DNA of 40,425 nucleotides. It comes from an uncultured Ignavibacteria bacterium (GTDB lineage Bacteria; Bacteroidota; Ignavibacteria; SZUA-365). Under the pieces are notes generated by a model that was given only the letters and a program-made list of their open reading frames with translations, ran no database searches and was not told the origin of the DNA. This document shows, piece after piece, positions 26,263 to 35,294 of the stretch; position 1 is the first letter of the stretch, and every line of letters begins with the position of its first letter. The position numbers and the translations under genes were made by a program. The stretch lies in contig CAJXVM010000032.1 in assembly GCA_913061095.1 (NCBI GenBank), positions 1 to 40,425 of the forward strand. The letters run 5' to 3'.

Positions 26263-29085
26263 TCAGTACACGCCACGATCACTGCCGCGCTTCTCGAGTT
26301 TGATATCCTTGAGCTGCGGCGCCTTGAGACGGATGACAAAGAAGAAGCTGCGATAGGTGCCGGCGGGCACCCACTGGAAATCCATCTCCCAGCAGTGCAG
26401 ATCCTTGCGGATATTGATCGACGGCGCCCCGAGTTCCTTGTTGACGATATCGTAATAGCCGCTGACGGTGAAATGCCATGAGGGCGTCAGACTGAAGGTC
26501 AGGTTGGTGCGGAGATTCGAGTTGCGCGACTCCCGGGAAGGATTGAAGCGCGAGACACGGTAATCATATCCGAGTGAGAGATTCCACGGGATGCTGAAAT
26601 TGTACGGGGCCTTCATGTCGATCGGACCGCTGCGAAGGCTGTCGTCTTCCGATTCGCTCTCCATGCCTTCCTCTTCATCCTCTCTGTCCTTGCTCTCGAA
26701 CATCGTACTCGACAGGCGCGTGTTGAGACTGATATCAAAGGAAGTCAGCCGCCCGAGTCCCTGCCCGGCCTCCCATGCATAGCGTGGCGTTTCCCTTCCG
26801 GTGATGACCGTGCGTTCGCCGTCGTCCCCGATTACGGCACGATCGGGAATGAATTCGTATGGAGAGAACGTGGCCCCGCCCCGCAGTTCAATCAGATTCT
26901 GGATGCTCGTGCGGTAACTGAGATTGAGATTCCCGAGCCGCATGCTGTCTTTGACGAAGTTGTAATTCGTCGAGGCATCGAGCGTGAAGAGCTGCACTTT
27001 CCGCGGCGTTTCCGTGGTATCACTTTCGAGCGGATCGAGTTTCATCTCGAAAATATTCGAAAGGCGGATGCCCATGGTCTGGGATTCGCCGGATCCGACG
27101 CCTCCAAACACTTCGCCCGGCCGGTAGCTGAGCCCGGTGTATGGATCATAGCGCACATCCTGCCCGGTGCTGTCGGTATAGCTCTGATAATATCCCCACG
27201 ATTCTTTCGAAAAATCCGGATTCCAACTGTAGCTGACCGACGGCTGCAGCGTATGGCGAAAGCCGATGATGCCGAGCGCGTTGGGCTCGAACATGCCGTA
27301 CAGCTTGGTGCTGGCACTCAGACTTGCGTTGAATGTCCGCAGAGCGAAGAACCCGCTCACGTCCCGTCCCTCGACCTCGCGCCGCTCCTCGTTGAAAAAG
27401 CGCTCGGTGCGATGATCATACCAGCGCTCGGTGTAGGTGAAGCTGGGTGAAATCGTGAAATAGCCGAACTTCGGCGTGGAAATCAGACTCAGGCGGTGCT
27501 CGAGTCCGCGGCGATCGAAACGCTCCTTGTTCGTTGACAGCGTATCGATCGCAGGATCGAAGCGCGTCACCTCATCGATATCGATGCGATTGAGAAACTG
27601 CCCGGAATAGCTGAAGCCAATCATCTCATACCAGGCCTGCTCGCCGAAACCGCCGTCGCCGCGGAAGGGATAGATCTGCGACTGGTTGAAGCGGATGTTC
27701 GGGAGCGTGGTCGTTGACGTTCCGTCGACAAGATCCTGCTCGCGTTGCAGTCCGACCGAAATGCTCCGGTTCGTTCCCTCCCAGGATTTCGAATACGAGG
27801 CGCTCGAACGCGCGGTGGTTTTCAGCAGCTCATCGATGTTGGTGCTGAAGCTGTTGTAATAGGACTGCGTGACGATGTTCACATCCGCTGTGATGCGCGA
27901 GGTCGGATCGATTTCCTGGTTGTGCTGAATCTTCAGGCTCCATTCGGTGGCGGGTTCGTCGTCAGGACGCGAGACATTGCCGATCAGGAAACGCTGACGT
28001 CCGTAACTGCCGGATATCGATCCCGAGAAATTGTAGCGCAGGGCGTAGCGCAGTTCGGCGCGCGCCAGCCAGCCGCCCTTGGAGAACCAGTCACCGGTGA
28101 GCGCGAGATCCCAGTAATCGCTCGCCGCGAGATAGTACCCGCCGTTTTTCAGATAGCGGCCGCGGCTCTGATCGAAGCCGAAGGCAGGAAAGATGATGCC
28201 GGAACTGCGTCCCCCGCTGCTCGGGATCACGGCAAACGGGAGCCACAGCAGCGGGATGTCTTCGACGTAAAAGGTGATCGGACGCGCAACGACGATCTCG
28301 TCGGGCACGAATTTCATCTGCGCGGAGCCGAAGTAATAATGTTTGTGGTCGGGATTGTCGCAGGTCGTGTACCGTCCGCCGGCGATGAAATACTCGTTCT
28401 CCGAGACGCGCTTGATGCGTTCGCCGAGGTAGAATCCGTCATCGATGGCGGTCTCTCCCTTCGTGATGACACCCTTTTTCGAGCGGAAATTGTATGTCAT
28501 CTCCTCGCCGGTGTACTCTTCGGTACCTTCCTTGAATACCGGCGTGCCGATCATGCCGCGACCCTCCGCGCTGGTATCCGCGATTCCATGCGCATCAATC
28601 GTCGATGCGTCCCAGTTGATCGTGATCCGCGCCGCACGCACGGCCGTTGCGCCGTAATCGATGCTCCCCTTCTCGTACATGTTCATTTTTTTCTCGTCGA
28701 GCAGGTATATCACCGAATCCTGCGCGCTGTAGGTGATGATGGTATCCACCTCGTTGCTGACGGGAAATATTACCGTGCTGTCTGCGGCGAGGGCGAGTGA
28801 ATCCCTCGCGAGCCGGAGAGAATCCTGCATGACGAGCAGCAGGCTGTCTTTCTGTGCCTTCGTCAGGTTGCGGCGCGTGGTATCGATCGCCGTCGCTTCA
28901 ACGGCCCCCGTTTCCCCTGCACGCTGCGCTGCCGTGTCGATGCGCGCACCGTCACCCGGCTGCGCGGTGCCGGACTGCACGGCAGCGGTATCCTGCCTCG
29001 CGGTGCTGTCGGTCACGACCTGCGCGGCCAGGACACCGGGAAGAAGAAAAAACGCGAGCAGTATGGCGCAGCGGACGGATATCAC
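26263..29085 (-). CDS. lptD: LptD-like LPS-assembly outer-membrane protein
   Basis: LptD inserts LPS into the outer leaflet. About 940 residues: a signal peptide (MISVRCAILL... to AAQ), a low-complexity segment rich in T, A, D and Q (about 23-105), a LptA/OstA-like beta domain (about 115-240) and a long beta-barrel region. The barrel region has the family's DIPLLWLPFAVIP and GRSSGIIFPAFGFDQSRG segments. The mature protein has exactly two cysteines, C242 (YTTCDNP) and C898 (LHCWEMDF), which could form one N-to-C disulfide, as the long-range disulfides do in E. coli LptD. The ORF extends upstream to a TTG at 29208. The GTG at 29085 is preferred for the signal peptide and because a TACCTTTG promoter element lies at 29161-29154. 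dsbD follows. Confidence 0.85.
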   Translation of the reverse strand: MISVRCAILLAFFLLPGVLAAQVVTDSTARQDTAAVQSGTAQPGDGARIDTAAQRAGETGAVEATAIDTTRRNLTKAQKDSLLLVMQDSLRLARDSLALAADSTVIFPVSNEVDTIITYSAQDSVIYLLDEKKMNMYEKGSIDYGATAVRAARITINWDASTIDAHGIADTSAEGRGMIGTPVFKEGTEEYTGEEMTYNFRSKKGVITKGETAIDDGFYLGERIKRVSENEYFIAGGRYTTCDNPDHKHYYFGSAQMKFVPDEIVVARPITFYVEDIPLLWLPFAVIPSSGGRSSGIIFPAFGFDQSRGRYLKNGGYYLAASDYWDLALTGDWFSKGGWLARAELRYALRYNFSGSISGSYGRQRFLIGNVSRPDDEPATEWSLKIQHNQEIDPTSRITADVNIVTQSYYNSFSTNIDELLKTTARSSASYSKSWEGTNRSISVGLQREQDLVDGTSTTTLPNIRFNQSQIYPFRGDGGFGEQAWYEMIGFSYSGQFLNRIDIDEVTRFDPAIDTLSTNKERFDRRGLEHRLSLISTPKFGYFTISPSFTYTERWYDHRTERFFNEERREVEGRDVSGFFALRTFNASLSASTKLYGMFEPNALGIIGFRHTLQPSVSYSWNPDFSKESWGYYQSYTDSTGQDVRYDPYTGLSYRPGEVFGGVGSGESQTMGIRLSNIFEMKLDPLESDTTETPRKVQLFTLDASTNYNFVKDSMRLGNLNLSYRTSIQNLIELRGGATFSPYEFIPDRAVIGDDGERTVITGRETPRYAWEAGQGLGRLTSFDISLNTRLSSTMFESKDREDEEEGMESESEDDSLRSGPIDMKAPYNFSIPWNLSLGYDYRVSRFNPSRESRNSNLRTNLTFSLTPSWHFTVSGYYDIVNKELGAPSINIRKDLHCWEMDFQWVPAGTYRSFFFVIRLKAPQLKDIKLEKRGSDRGVY

Positions 29086-29153
29086 AACCTGCTTGTACTC
29101 ATGGGTGGGAGGGCAAGTTCCGGTGGGACGGAATTTCCCGTGACAGTATCGGA

Positions 29154-29161
29154 CAAAGGTA
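29154..29161 (-). promoter_or_regulatory. Candidate -7 element upstream of lptD
   Basis: TACCTTTG on the minus strand is an exact match to TAnnTTTG and lies about 70 bases before the GTG start at 29085. No TTG is found at 19-21 bases upstream, only a TTTTC tract at about 22, so the call is weak. It also argues against the TTG start at 29208. Confidence 0.3.
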
Positions 29162-29255
29162 CGAAAACGCCGCCTGCGAGGGAAAACGCATTCCCGTGTC
29201 TCATGCAATTTGTGTATGTTTCAACCATTCGAGAACCGGGACGCTTCCTGAGCAC

Positions 29256-30662
29256 ATGCATCCATTCTATCACGTTTCACCCCTGTACCACGCCGAAGAC
29301 ACCGAACGGCTGGGCGGTACACGCAGCCGCGCGGGCGACCACCGCGATCCCTTCGAGCGCGACCGCGCCCGCATCATCCACAGCTTCTCCTTCCGGCGCC
29401 TGCAGTCGAAAACGCAGATTTTCGCTCTGGGTGAATCCGAATTCCTGCGCACGCGGCTGACGCATACGCTCGAGGTCAGCAACATCGGACGCGGACTCGC
29501 CGCCACGATCAACCGCGCCATCTGGCCGGGGTATCCTCTGGGTACGGTGAAAGAAGAATTCGAATCCCTCGGCGGACCGGTGGACACCAGCCTCATCGAG
29601 GCCGCCTGTCTCGCGCATGATCTCGGCCACCCGCCCTTCGGCCACCGCGGCGAGGAGGCGCTGAACCACTGTGTGTGGACACGCTGGCCCGGATGCGACA
29701 ACGGTTTCGAGGGCAACGGACAGACACTGCGGCTGCTCACGCAGGCCGACCTCGAGGCGCACGGCGAGCGGCACGGACTCAATCTCACTCGTGCGACACT
29801 GCAGGGTGTGCTGAAATACCCCGGGCTCTATCGCGATCTGGTCAACGGTGATCGTTATCCACAAGATGGCACGGCACCGCCGTTCAAGCCCTGGGCACCG
29901 CCGAAATGCATTCACAACGAAGAGGCGGAACTGCTCGGCTGGCTGCTCGCGCCCTTTCCCGCCGCGGACCGCGAACGTTTTCTCTCGTTCGATTCACGGC
30001 GCGGCAAGCATGCGCGCACCCGGCACAAGACACTGGAAGCCGGCATCGTCGAACTGGCGGATGATATCGCCTACGGTACGCATGATGTGGAGGACGCCTT
30101 TTTCTCGCGCCTGATCACGCCCGAGCAAATCCTCGATTACATGCAGCGCGACCGCTTCGAGGATCCCGGCGTGTATGACACCTACGAATCGCTGATCACG
30201 CGCATGGGACGCGGCGCGGGCGGATCCCGCCGTGACGCCGTCTACGAAAAGAAGGATGCCGGATCGGCACTCATCAGCCGACTGATCAGCGCGGCCCGAC
30301 TCACGGATAATCCGCTCTTCGAGCATCCGCGTCTGCGGTGGAGCGTGACATTGCCCGAGGACGATCGCATCGTGCTCGACGCGCTGAAGGATTCCGTCTA
30401 CGACATCGTCATCAACGGTCCGGGCGTCCAGAGTCTCGAATACCGCGGCGGTATTATAATAGAAAGCATTTTCAAGGCGTATGACGAGTCGCCCGAGCTG
30501 CTCGGCGGCAAACACGGACATCTGCTGCGCGAAGCCGCCTCGGAGGAGAAACGCCTGCGCGTTCTCGCCGACTACATCGCCGGCATGACAGATACCTTCT
30601 CCGAGCGCACCTACAACCGGCTCTACCAGCCCGGCAGCGGCTCGGTGTTTGATCGGATGTGA
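29256..30662 (+). CDS. dgt: dGTPase-family HD-domain triphosphohydrolase
   Basis: Family members split dGTP (or other dNTPs) to the nucleoside and tripolyphosphate. The 468 residues carry the HD metal site: H70 in RLTHTLEV, H121-D122 in AHDLGHPPFGH and a later ELADDIAYGTHDVED. The N-terminal RDPFERDRARIIHS...FRRLQSKTQIF block is typical of true Dgt proteins. The open frame extends upstream to 28854, but that part is antisense to lptD. The ATG at 29256 starts the conserved region. A TATGTTTC element at 29215-29222 may be its promoter, though without a good partner TTG. The stop is followed after two bases by a 22-bp inverted repeat. Confidence 0.9.
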   Translation: MHPFYHVSPLYHAEDTERLGGTRSRAGDHRDPFERDRARIIHSFSFRRLQSKTQIFALGESEFLRTRLTHTLEVSNIGRGLAATINRAIWPGYPLGTVKEEFESLGGPVDTSLIEAACLAHDLGHPPFGHRGEEALNHCVWTRWPGCDNGFEGNGQTLRLLTQADLEAHGERHGLNLTRATLQGVLKYPGLYRDLVNGDRYPQDGTAPPFKPWAPPKCIHNEEAELLGWLLAPFPAADRERFLSFDSRRGKHARTRHKTLEAGIVELADDIAYGTHDVEDAFFSRLITPEQILDYMQRDRFEDPGVYDTYESLITRMGRGAGGSRRDAVYEKKDAGSALISRLISAARLTDNPLFEHPRLRWSVTLPEDDRIVLDALKDSVYDIVINGPGVQSLEYRGGIIIESIFKAYDESPELLGGKHGHLLREAASEEKRLRVLADYIAGMTDTFSERTYNRLYQPGSGSVFDRM

Positions 30663-30664
30663 TC

Positions 30665-30717
30665 GTAAAGGGGTAAAGAGGTGAAGTAACCGATTCTTCA
30701 CCCCTTTACCCCTTTAC
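30665..30717. repeat. 22-bp inverted repeat (hairpin) after dgt
   Basis: The arm 30665-30686 (GTAAAGGGGTAAAGAGGTGA and two more bases) is complementary to 30696-30717 at 21 of 22 positions, with a 9-base loop. It starts two bases after the dgt stop. No T-run follows on the plus strand, so it is not a standard terminator. A further CCTTTAC-rich unit follows at 30736-30764. Confidence 0.8.
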
Positions 30718-30735
30718 CGCTTCACGAAAGGCCGC

Positions 30736-30764
30736 CTTCACCCTTTACGCCTTTACCCTTTGCG
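30736..30764. repeat. Additional CTTCACCCTTTAC-type repeat unit
   Basis: This unit (CTTCACCCTTTACGCC, then TTTACCC) repeats the wording of the right arm of the preceding hairpin in the same orientation with changes. It ends about 45 bases before the peptidase start and contains TACCCTTTG, one base longer than the promoter consensus. Confidence 0.5.
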
Positions 30765-30809
30765 AACAACCAAACCAAAAACGATACAAATCACATCGCG
30801 AACGAATCC

Positions 30810-31967
30810 ATGAAACACGCACCCCTATTCATTCTCCTGCTTCTCATACTTCCCGCCCTGACACACGCCCAGGAAACCGACACCACCGAAAGCGGCTACG
30901 AATTCACCGTGCTCAAACAGCTCCCCGCGACACCGGTGAAGAACCAGTACCGCACGAGCACCTGCTGGAGCTTCTCGGCGATTTCCATGCTGGAATCCGA
31001 ACTCCTGCGCATGGGAAAAGGCGCGTTCGATCTCTCGGAAATGTTCATCGTGCGCGACATCTACGAGCGGAAAGCGCACAAGTACGTGCGCATGCATGGC
31101 AATGTGAACTTCGCCCCCGGTGGCGCCTTCAACGACGTGACCGCCATCATGCGGGATCTCGGACTGGTGCCGGACGAGGCCTATCCGGGTCTTGAATACG
31201 ACGAGGAGAAACACATCCACGGGGAACTCGACGCCGTGCTGAAAGGCTACGTTGAAGCGCTGATCAAAAATCCCAACCGCCGTCTCACCCCTGTCTGGGA
31301 CGAAGGACTCAACGGTATCCTCGACGCCTATCTCGGCGATGAGCCGGAGCGCTTCACCTGGGAAGGCAAGGAATACACGCCGCGCAGCTTCATGGACAAC
31401 GTGCTCGAGCTGAACGCCGACGACTACGTCATGCTGTCATCCTACACCCATCATCCGTTCTACCGGCAGTTTGTGCTCGAGGTCCCCGACAACTGGGACT
31501 GCGGCCTCGTGCACAACGTCCCCCTCGCCGAGTTCATGGAAACCATCGAACACGCGATCAACACCGGCTACACCGTCGCCTGGGCCGCCGACGTCAGCGA
31601 ACACGGATTCAATTTCAAGAAAGGCATCGCCGTCCTACCCGCGAAGGAATGGACTGATATGGAAAAGAGCGAACGCGACAGCGTCTTCGTCACACCCGTG
31701 GAAGAGAAAGCCGTGACGCAGGAGCTGCGCCAGAAGGCCTTCGATAACTATACCACCACCGATGACCACGGCATGCACATCACCGGCATCGCCGAGGATC
31801 AGAACGGTACAACGTACTTCTACGTGAAAAACTCCTGGGGCGTCAAGGGAAGCAAGTACGACGGCTACTTCTACGCATCCGCACCCTACGTCGCCTGCAA
31901 AACGCTGTCAATCCTGCTGCACAGGGATGCCGTTCCGGCCGCGATCCGGGCAAAACTCGGGATCTGA
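30810..31967 (+). CDS. Secreted C1B cysteine peptidase (bleomycin hydrolase/PepC-like)
   Basis: A 385-residue papain-fold aminopeptidase. A clear signal peptide (1-20, ending THA) marks it for export, while most PepC/bleomycin hydrolases are cytoplasmic. The oxyanion glutamine is Q46 (VKNQY), the nucleophile C52 (TSTCWSF), the histidine H320 (DDHGMHITG) and the asparagine N341 (VKNSWG). All catalytic residues are in place. It ends in LGI rather than the extended tail of some family members, so autoprocessing of the C-terminus cannot be judged. It lies 147 bases after dgt, separated by the hairpin repeats, and converges with the following T9SS gene with a 20-base gap. Periplasmic or surface peptide trimming is the likely role. 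Confidence 0.88.
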   Translation: MKHAPLFILLLLILPALTHAQETDTTESGYEFTVLKQLPATPVKNQYRTSTCWSFSAISMLESELLRMGKGAFDLSEMFIVRDIYERKAHKYVRMHGNVNFAPGGAFNDVTAIMRDLGLVPDEAYPGLEYDEEKHIHGELDAVLKGYVEALIKNPNRRLTPVWDEGLNGILDAYLGDEPERFTWEGKEYTPRSFMDNVLELNADDYVMLSSYTHHPFYRQFVLEVPDNWDCGLVHNVPLAEFMETIEHAINTGYTVAWAADVSEHGFNFKKGIAVLPAKEWTDMEKSERDSVFVTPVEEKAVTQELRQKAFDNYTTTDDHGMHITGIAEDQNGTTYFYVKNSWGVKGSKYDGYFYASAPYVACKTLSILLHRDAVPAAIRAKLGI

Positions 31968-31987
31968 TCGCAGGAGTCATGAATGTC

Positions 31988-34519
31988 TCAGTTCTTGACC
32001 ATCGTCCGCTCGCCAGCGATCGTCCCGTCGACGAACAGACGCACCACGTACACGCCGCCGGCGAGGCCGCGTCCGTCGAGCGGAAAATTGTAATCGCCGG
32101 GAAACTGTCGGCCGAAGTCGCGCTCGTAGCGGAGGCGTCCCGCCATGTCGTAGAGACGCAGCGAGACAGTGCCGTCCGAGACGAGGGTGTAGGGAATGAC
32201 GGTCTCGTGTCCCGTGGCAGCGGAGAATGGATTCGGGTAGTTCTGGCCGAGACGCGCGGTCACGGGCAGTGCGGGGGCGGCATCGAGGATCGATCGGCTG
32301 GAGCGGTACATGCCGCGTCCGTGCGTGGCTGCGAAGAGGACGCCGTCGGGACGCATCTTGATATCGGCGATGATGACGTTGCCGATGCCCTCGTTGTCGG
32401 TCATCCATATCGCGCCCATGTCGGTGCTGACAAACAGGCCGACATCCGTGCCGACGTACAGCTCCTGCTCACGCTCGGGATGACGGAACACGGTGTTCGC
32501 CGGGATGTCGGGCAGCACGGCATCGCCGGTACCGGAGATGTTCTGCCAGGTGGAGCCGAGATCGGTCGTGCGGAAGACGTGACTGCCGCCGAAGCCGCTG
32601 AAGGTCACCACCGCGTCGCGCGCATCCGTGCGGCTGACCGCGAAGTCGGTGACGAAAAATGCCGGCAGGCCAGTATCCACCCGCTGCCAGTTCCCCCCAC
32701 CGTCACTGCTGACGAGCACGCGTCCGCGGGAACTCCCGGCCCAGATCACCGCGGGATCCGCGGCGGAAAGTCCGATGGCGGTAAGAAAGGCGTTGCTTCC
32801 GGCAAGGTCTCCGGAAATGCGCGTCCAGCTCTCGGCGCCGTTCGTCGTGCGGTACACGCGGTTGGTGCCGGCGTACAGTGTCTTCGGATCCGACGGCGCC
32901 ATCTCGAACGGCGCGATGAAAGCGACGGGATCGGAGGTGCCGAAATCCTGCGCGCGCGGGATGCCGTTCATCGCAAGATAAAACGTGCGGCCGAAGTTCG
33001 TGGATTTCAGGAAATGCAGGTAGTAAAGCTCGCCGTAGACGATGCGCGGCTCGGTGGGATCGATAGCGGTGTAGCCGCCGTCCCCGCCGATCACACCCGC
33101 CCAGCGGTCACCGTCATCCGTGCGCAGCGTTCCGTTGTCGATGGTGCCGCCGATGACCATGTCGGACCGCGGATGCGGCGTGCCGCTGTGAAACTGCACG
33201 GTGACCATGCCGGCGGACAGCTCAGTGAAATCCTCCCCGCCGTTGAGTGAGCGAAACAGTCCGCCATCACTGCCCGCGAGGAGCTCATCGTGGTTGTCGG
33301 GATTGAAAATCAGCACATGCAGATCGGCATGCACGTAGGTGAGATCCTGGAAGGGATACCAGTTGGTCATCTGCCGCCAGGTCGCGCCCCCGTCGGTGCT
33401 GCGGTGCAGATCGATGCCGCCGGCCCAGATGATATCGGCATTCGCGGGATGCACGGTCAGCACGCTGTTGAAACGCCCCTGTCCGCCCATGTACGTCTCT
33501 CCCGACACATCACTGCGCGGGATGGAAAGCGCGCGCCAGTTTTCTCCTCCGTCGTCGCTGCGGTAGAGGCCGGCGCAGTGCTGCGCATTGCGGTCGGTGA
33601 ACGCCGCGTAAATGATATCGCCGTCGGACGGTGCCGTGTCGATGTAGATGCGCGTGTACGACTCCTCGAGTACGCGGCCGAGTGACGTCCAGGTCTCCCC
33701 GTGATCGGTGGAACGAAGAATGCCGTGTCCCTCCAGCGCGGCGTACGCCACGCCCGGCGTAGTGGCGCTGTGATCGACCATGGCGGAAAACGGCGCACCC
33801 ACATCCGCGATGACGCGCCGCCAGCTCTCCCCGCTGTCGGTGCTGCGGAACACGCCCTGCAGCGTGGAGGCGAGGACGATGCCGGGCGTGAACGGATCGA
33901 AATCCACATCATAGACATACCAGAAATCGCGATCCTCGGTCGACGGAATCAGCGACCAGCTCCCGCCCGCGTCCGTGCTGCGGTAGATGCCGTGTCCGAA
34001 CGCGGCGTAGCCCTGCCAGGCGACGTAACCCTCGCCGCAGCCGGCGAGCACGTGCCCGCGGTCGAAGGGATCGACATCGATCGCGCCGATGCGCAGATTG
34101 GGCAGAAGGTCGTCGAGCTGCCGCCAGCTGGCACCGCTGGTCGTGCTCTTCCACACGCCGCCGCCGGCACTGCCGACGTAGATGACTGCGGCATCTTCGG
34201 GATCGATGGCCATCGAGCGGATGCGCCCGGCAACGTTGACCGGACCGAGGTTCAGCCAGCGCCAGCCGTTCTGCGTCTTGCGCAGTCCCTCGCGCTCCAT
34301 GCGCCGCACATCCCCTGCGGCGCGCTCATAGGAGCCCCGCGGAATGCCGTTCGGCCAGGCGCGCTGCTGAAGGAAGAACTGCGCGGCCTCTTCCGGTTTG
34401 TCAAAGCCGGCCTCTGGTCTGGCGTGGGTGGATGAACGATCAGGAGCCGCGATGCGCGGCAGCAGGATTGCGGTCGCGCACACGGCACAGACAAACGCGG
34501 CGGTGTGCAGCAGACGCAT
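31988..34519 (-). CDS. T9SS-secreted Asp-box (sortilin/BNR-like) propeller protein
   Basis: An 843-residue exported protein. After a signal segment (to about residue 25) there are at least eleven Asp-box repeats of the (S/T)xDxGxxW type, such as YRSTDAGGSW, FRSTDSGESW, LRSTDHGETW, YRSDDGGENW and HRSTDGGATW. This is enough for one or two beta-propellers of the sortilin/BNR/Ycf48 style. The last 80 residues form a T9SS type A sorting domain (LGQNYPNPF ... LYDMAGRL ... GGVYVVRLF). No glycosidase catalytic residues could be recognised, so a binding or structural surface role is more likely than sialidase activity. It starts 6 bases after the outer-membrane protein gene and is the last gene of the valS operon. 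Confidence 0.85.
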   Translation of the reverse strand: MRLLHTAAFVCAVCATAILLPRIAAPDRSSTHARPEAGFDKPEEAAQFFLQQRAWPNGIPRGSYERAAGDVRRMEREGLRKTQNGWRWLNLGPVNVAGRIRSMAIDPEDAAVIYVGSAGGGVWKSTTSGASWRQLDDLLPNLRIGAIDVDPFDRGHVLAGCGEGYVAWQGYAAFGHGIYRSTDAGGSWSLIPSTEDRDFWYVYDVDFDPFTPGIVLASTLQGVFRSTDSGESWRRVIADVGAPFSAMVDHSATTPGVAYAALEGHGILRSTDHGETWTSLGRVLEESYTRIYIDTAPSDGDIIYAAFTDRNAQHCAGLYRSDDGGENWRALSIPRSDVSGETYMGGQGRFNSVLTVHPANADIIWAGGIDLHRSTDGGATWRQMTNWYPFQDLTYVHADLHVLIFNPDNHDELLAGSDGGLFRSLNGGEDFTELSAGMVTVQFHSGTPHPRSDMVIGGTIDNGTLRTDDGDRWAGVIGGDGGYTAIDPTEPRIVYGELYYLHFLKSTNFGRTFYLAMNGIPRAQDFGTSDPVAFIAPFEMAPSDPKTLYAGTNRVYRTTNGAESWTRISGDLAGSNAFLTAIGLSAADPAVIWAGSSRGRVLVSSDGGGNWQRVDTGLPAFFVTDFAVSRTDARDAVVTFSGFGGSHVFRTTDLGSTWQNISGTGDAVLPDIPANTVFRHPEREQELYVGTDVGLFVSTDMGAIWMTDNEGIGNVIIADIKMRPDGVLFAATHGRGMYRSSRSILDAAPALPVTARLGQNYPNPFSAATGHETVIPYTLVSDGTVSLRLYDMAGRLRYERDFGRQFPGDYNFPLDGRGLAGGVYVVRLFVDGTIAGERTMVKN

Positions 34520-34525
34520 GGTGCA

Positions 34526-35281
34526 TCAGAACAGCTGGTAAGCGAGGGTGACGTAGAATTTGTAGAAGGTCGGACGCATACTGAAATTCGGCCGCTCACC
34601 GCGCGGCTGCAGGATCTTGTCGAAGGCGTAATCCACCTCGATGGCGGGAATCACGTACACGTTCTTGAACGGAATGAACGCGTATTCCGCCCCGATGACA
34701 AAGGAAACGCGCAGGTCGTGGTCCACCGCGAGCGGGGCATCCTCGATCAGGTAGCGTCTGCCGGTCTCCAGTTCCGTATCGATCACACGCACGTGACTGC
34801 GCTGCACGAACCCGAAACTCGGACCGAGATACACGCGCTCCCCGTCGATGTTGCCGAAAAGGCGCAGGAGCAGATCGAAGTGCAGCAGATCGTAGTCGAA
34901 CGTGAGATCCGACCCGACAAGTCCCGTCCCGGCGATGGAGCGCAGACTGTCGGTGCGGCCAGTAAACCAGTCGGTGGAAGTATGATTCCGGCCGAGTCTT
35001 AGATAGATCGAGGCATCATTGAAAATCGGGATATTGATCGAAGCCCCGTAGAACTCGTTGAAGCTGGTCACATCGCCGACGAATTCGCAGGGACATAACC
35101 CGTTGTACTCGCCGTTGATGTACACGAGATTCCCTCCGCCGAAAATGGAGAACTGATACCCGTTGTAGAGCTTCTCGGGCACGACCGGCGCTTCTGGCTC
35201 GGTCTGTGCCCGCGCGCCCGCTGTCACCAGCAGACCGAGCAGCACCGCGCCGAGCGTGATGTTCAGCGCACGTGCCGCCAT
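34526..35281 (-). CDS. Predicted outer-membrane beta-barrel protein
   Basis: A 251-residue protein with a signal peptide (1-26, ending ARAQ) and alternating aromatic/hydrophobic strands through to a terminal YVTLAYQLF, as expected for an 8- to 12-strand outer-membrane barrel. A short CPC motif lies near residue 60 in an extracellular or plug-like segment. The frame is open upstream to 35434 inside valS. The ATG at 35281 is chosen because it starts the signal peptide, has GGGA upstream and lies 13 bases after the valS stop. The specific function is not recognised; general FCB 'porin family/outer membrane beta-barrel' proteins look like this. Confidence 0.75.
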   Translation of the reverse strand: MAARALNITLGAVLLGLLVTAGARAQTEPEAPVVPEKLYNGYQFSIFGGGNLVYINGEYNGLCPCEFVGDVTSFNEFYGASINIPIFNDASIYLRLGRNHTSTDWFTGRTDSLRSIAGTGLVGSDLTFDYDLLHFDLLLRLFGNIDGERVYLGPSFGFVQRSHVRVIDTELETGRRYLIEDAPLAVDHDLRVSFVIGAEYAFIPFKNVYVIPAIEVDYAFDKILQPRGERPNFSMRPTFYKFYVTLAYQLF

Positions 35282-35294
35282 GTGTCCCAGCCGA

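Noticed and set aside
31988-34519. Sialidase activity from Asp-box repeats
   Set aside because: Asp boxes alone mark the fold; the arginine triad and catalytic tyrosine of sialidases could not be identified.
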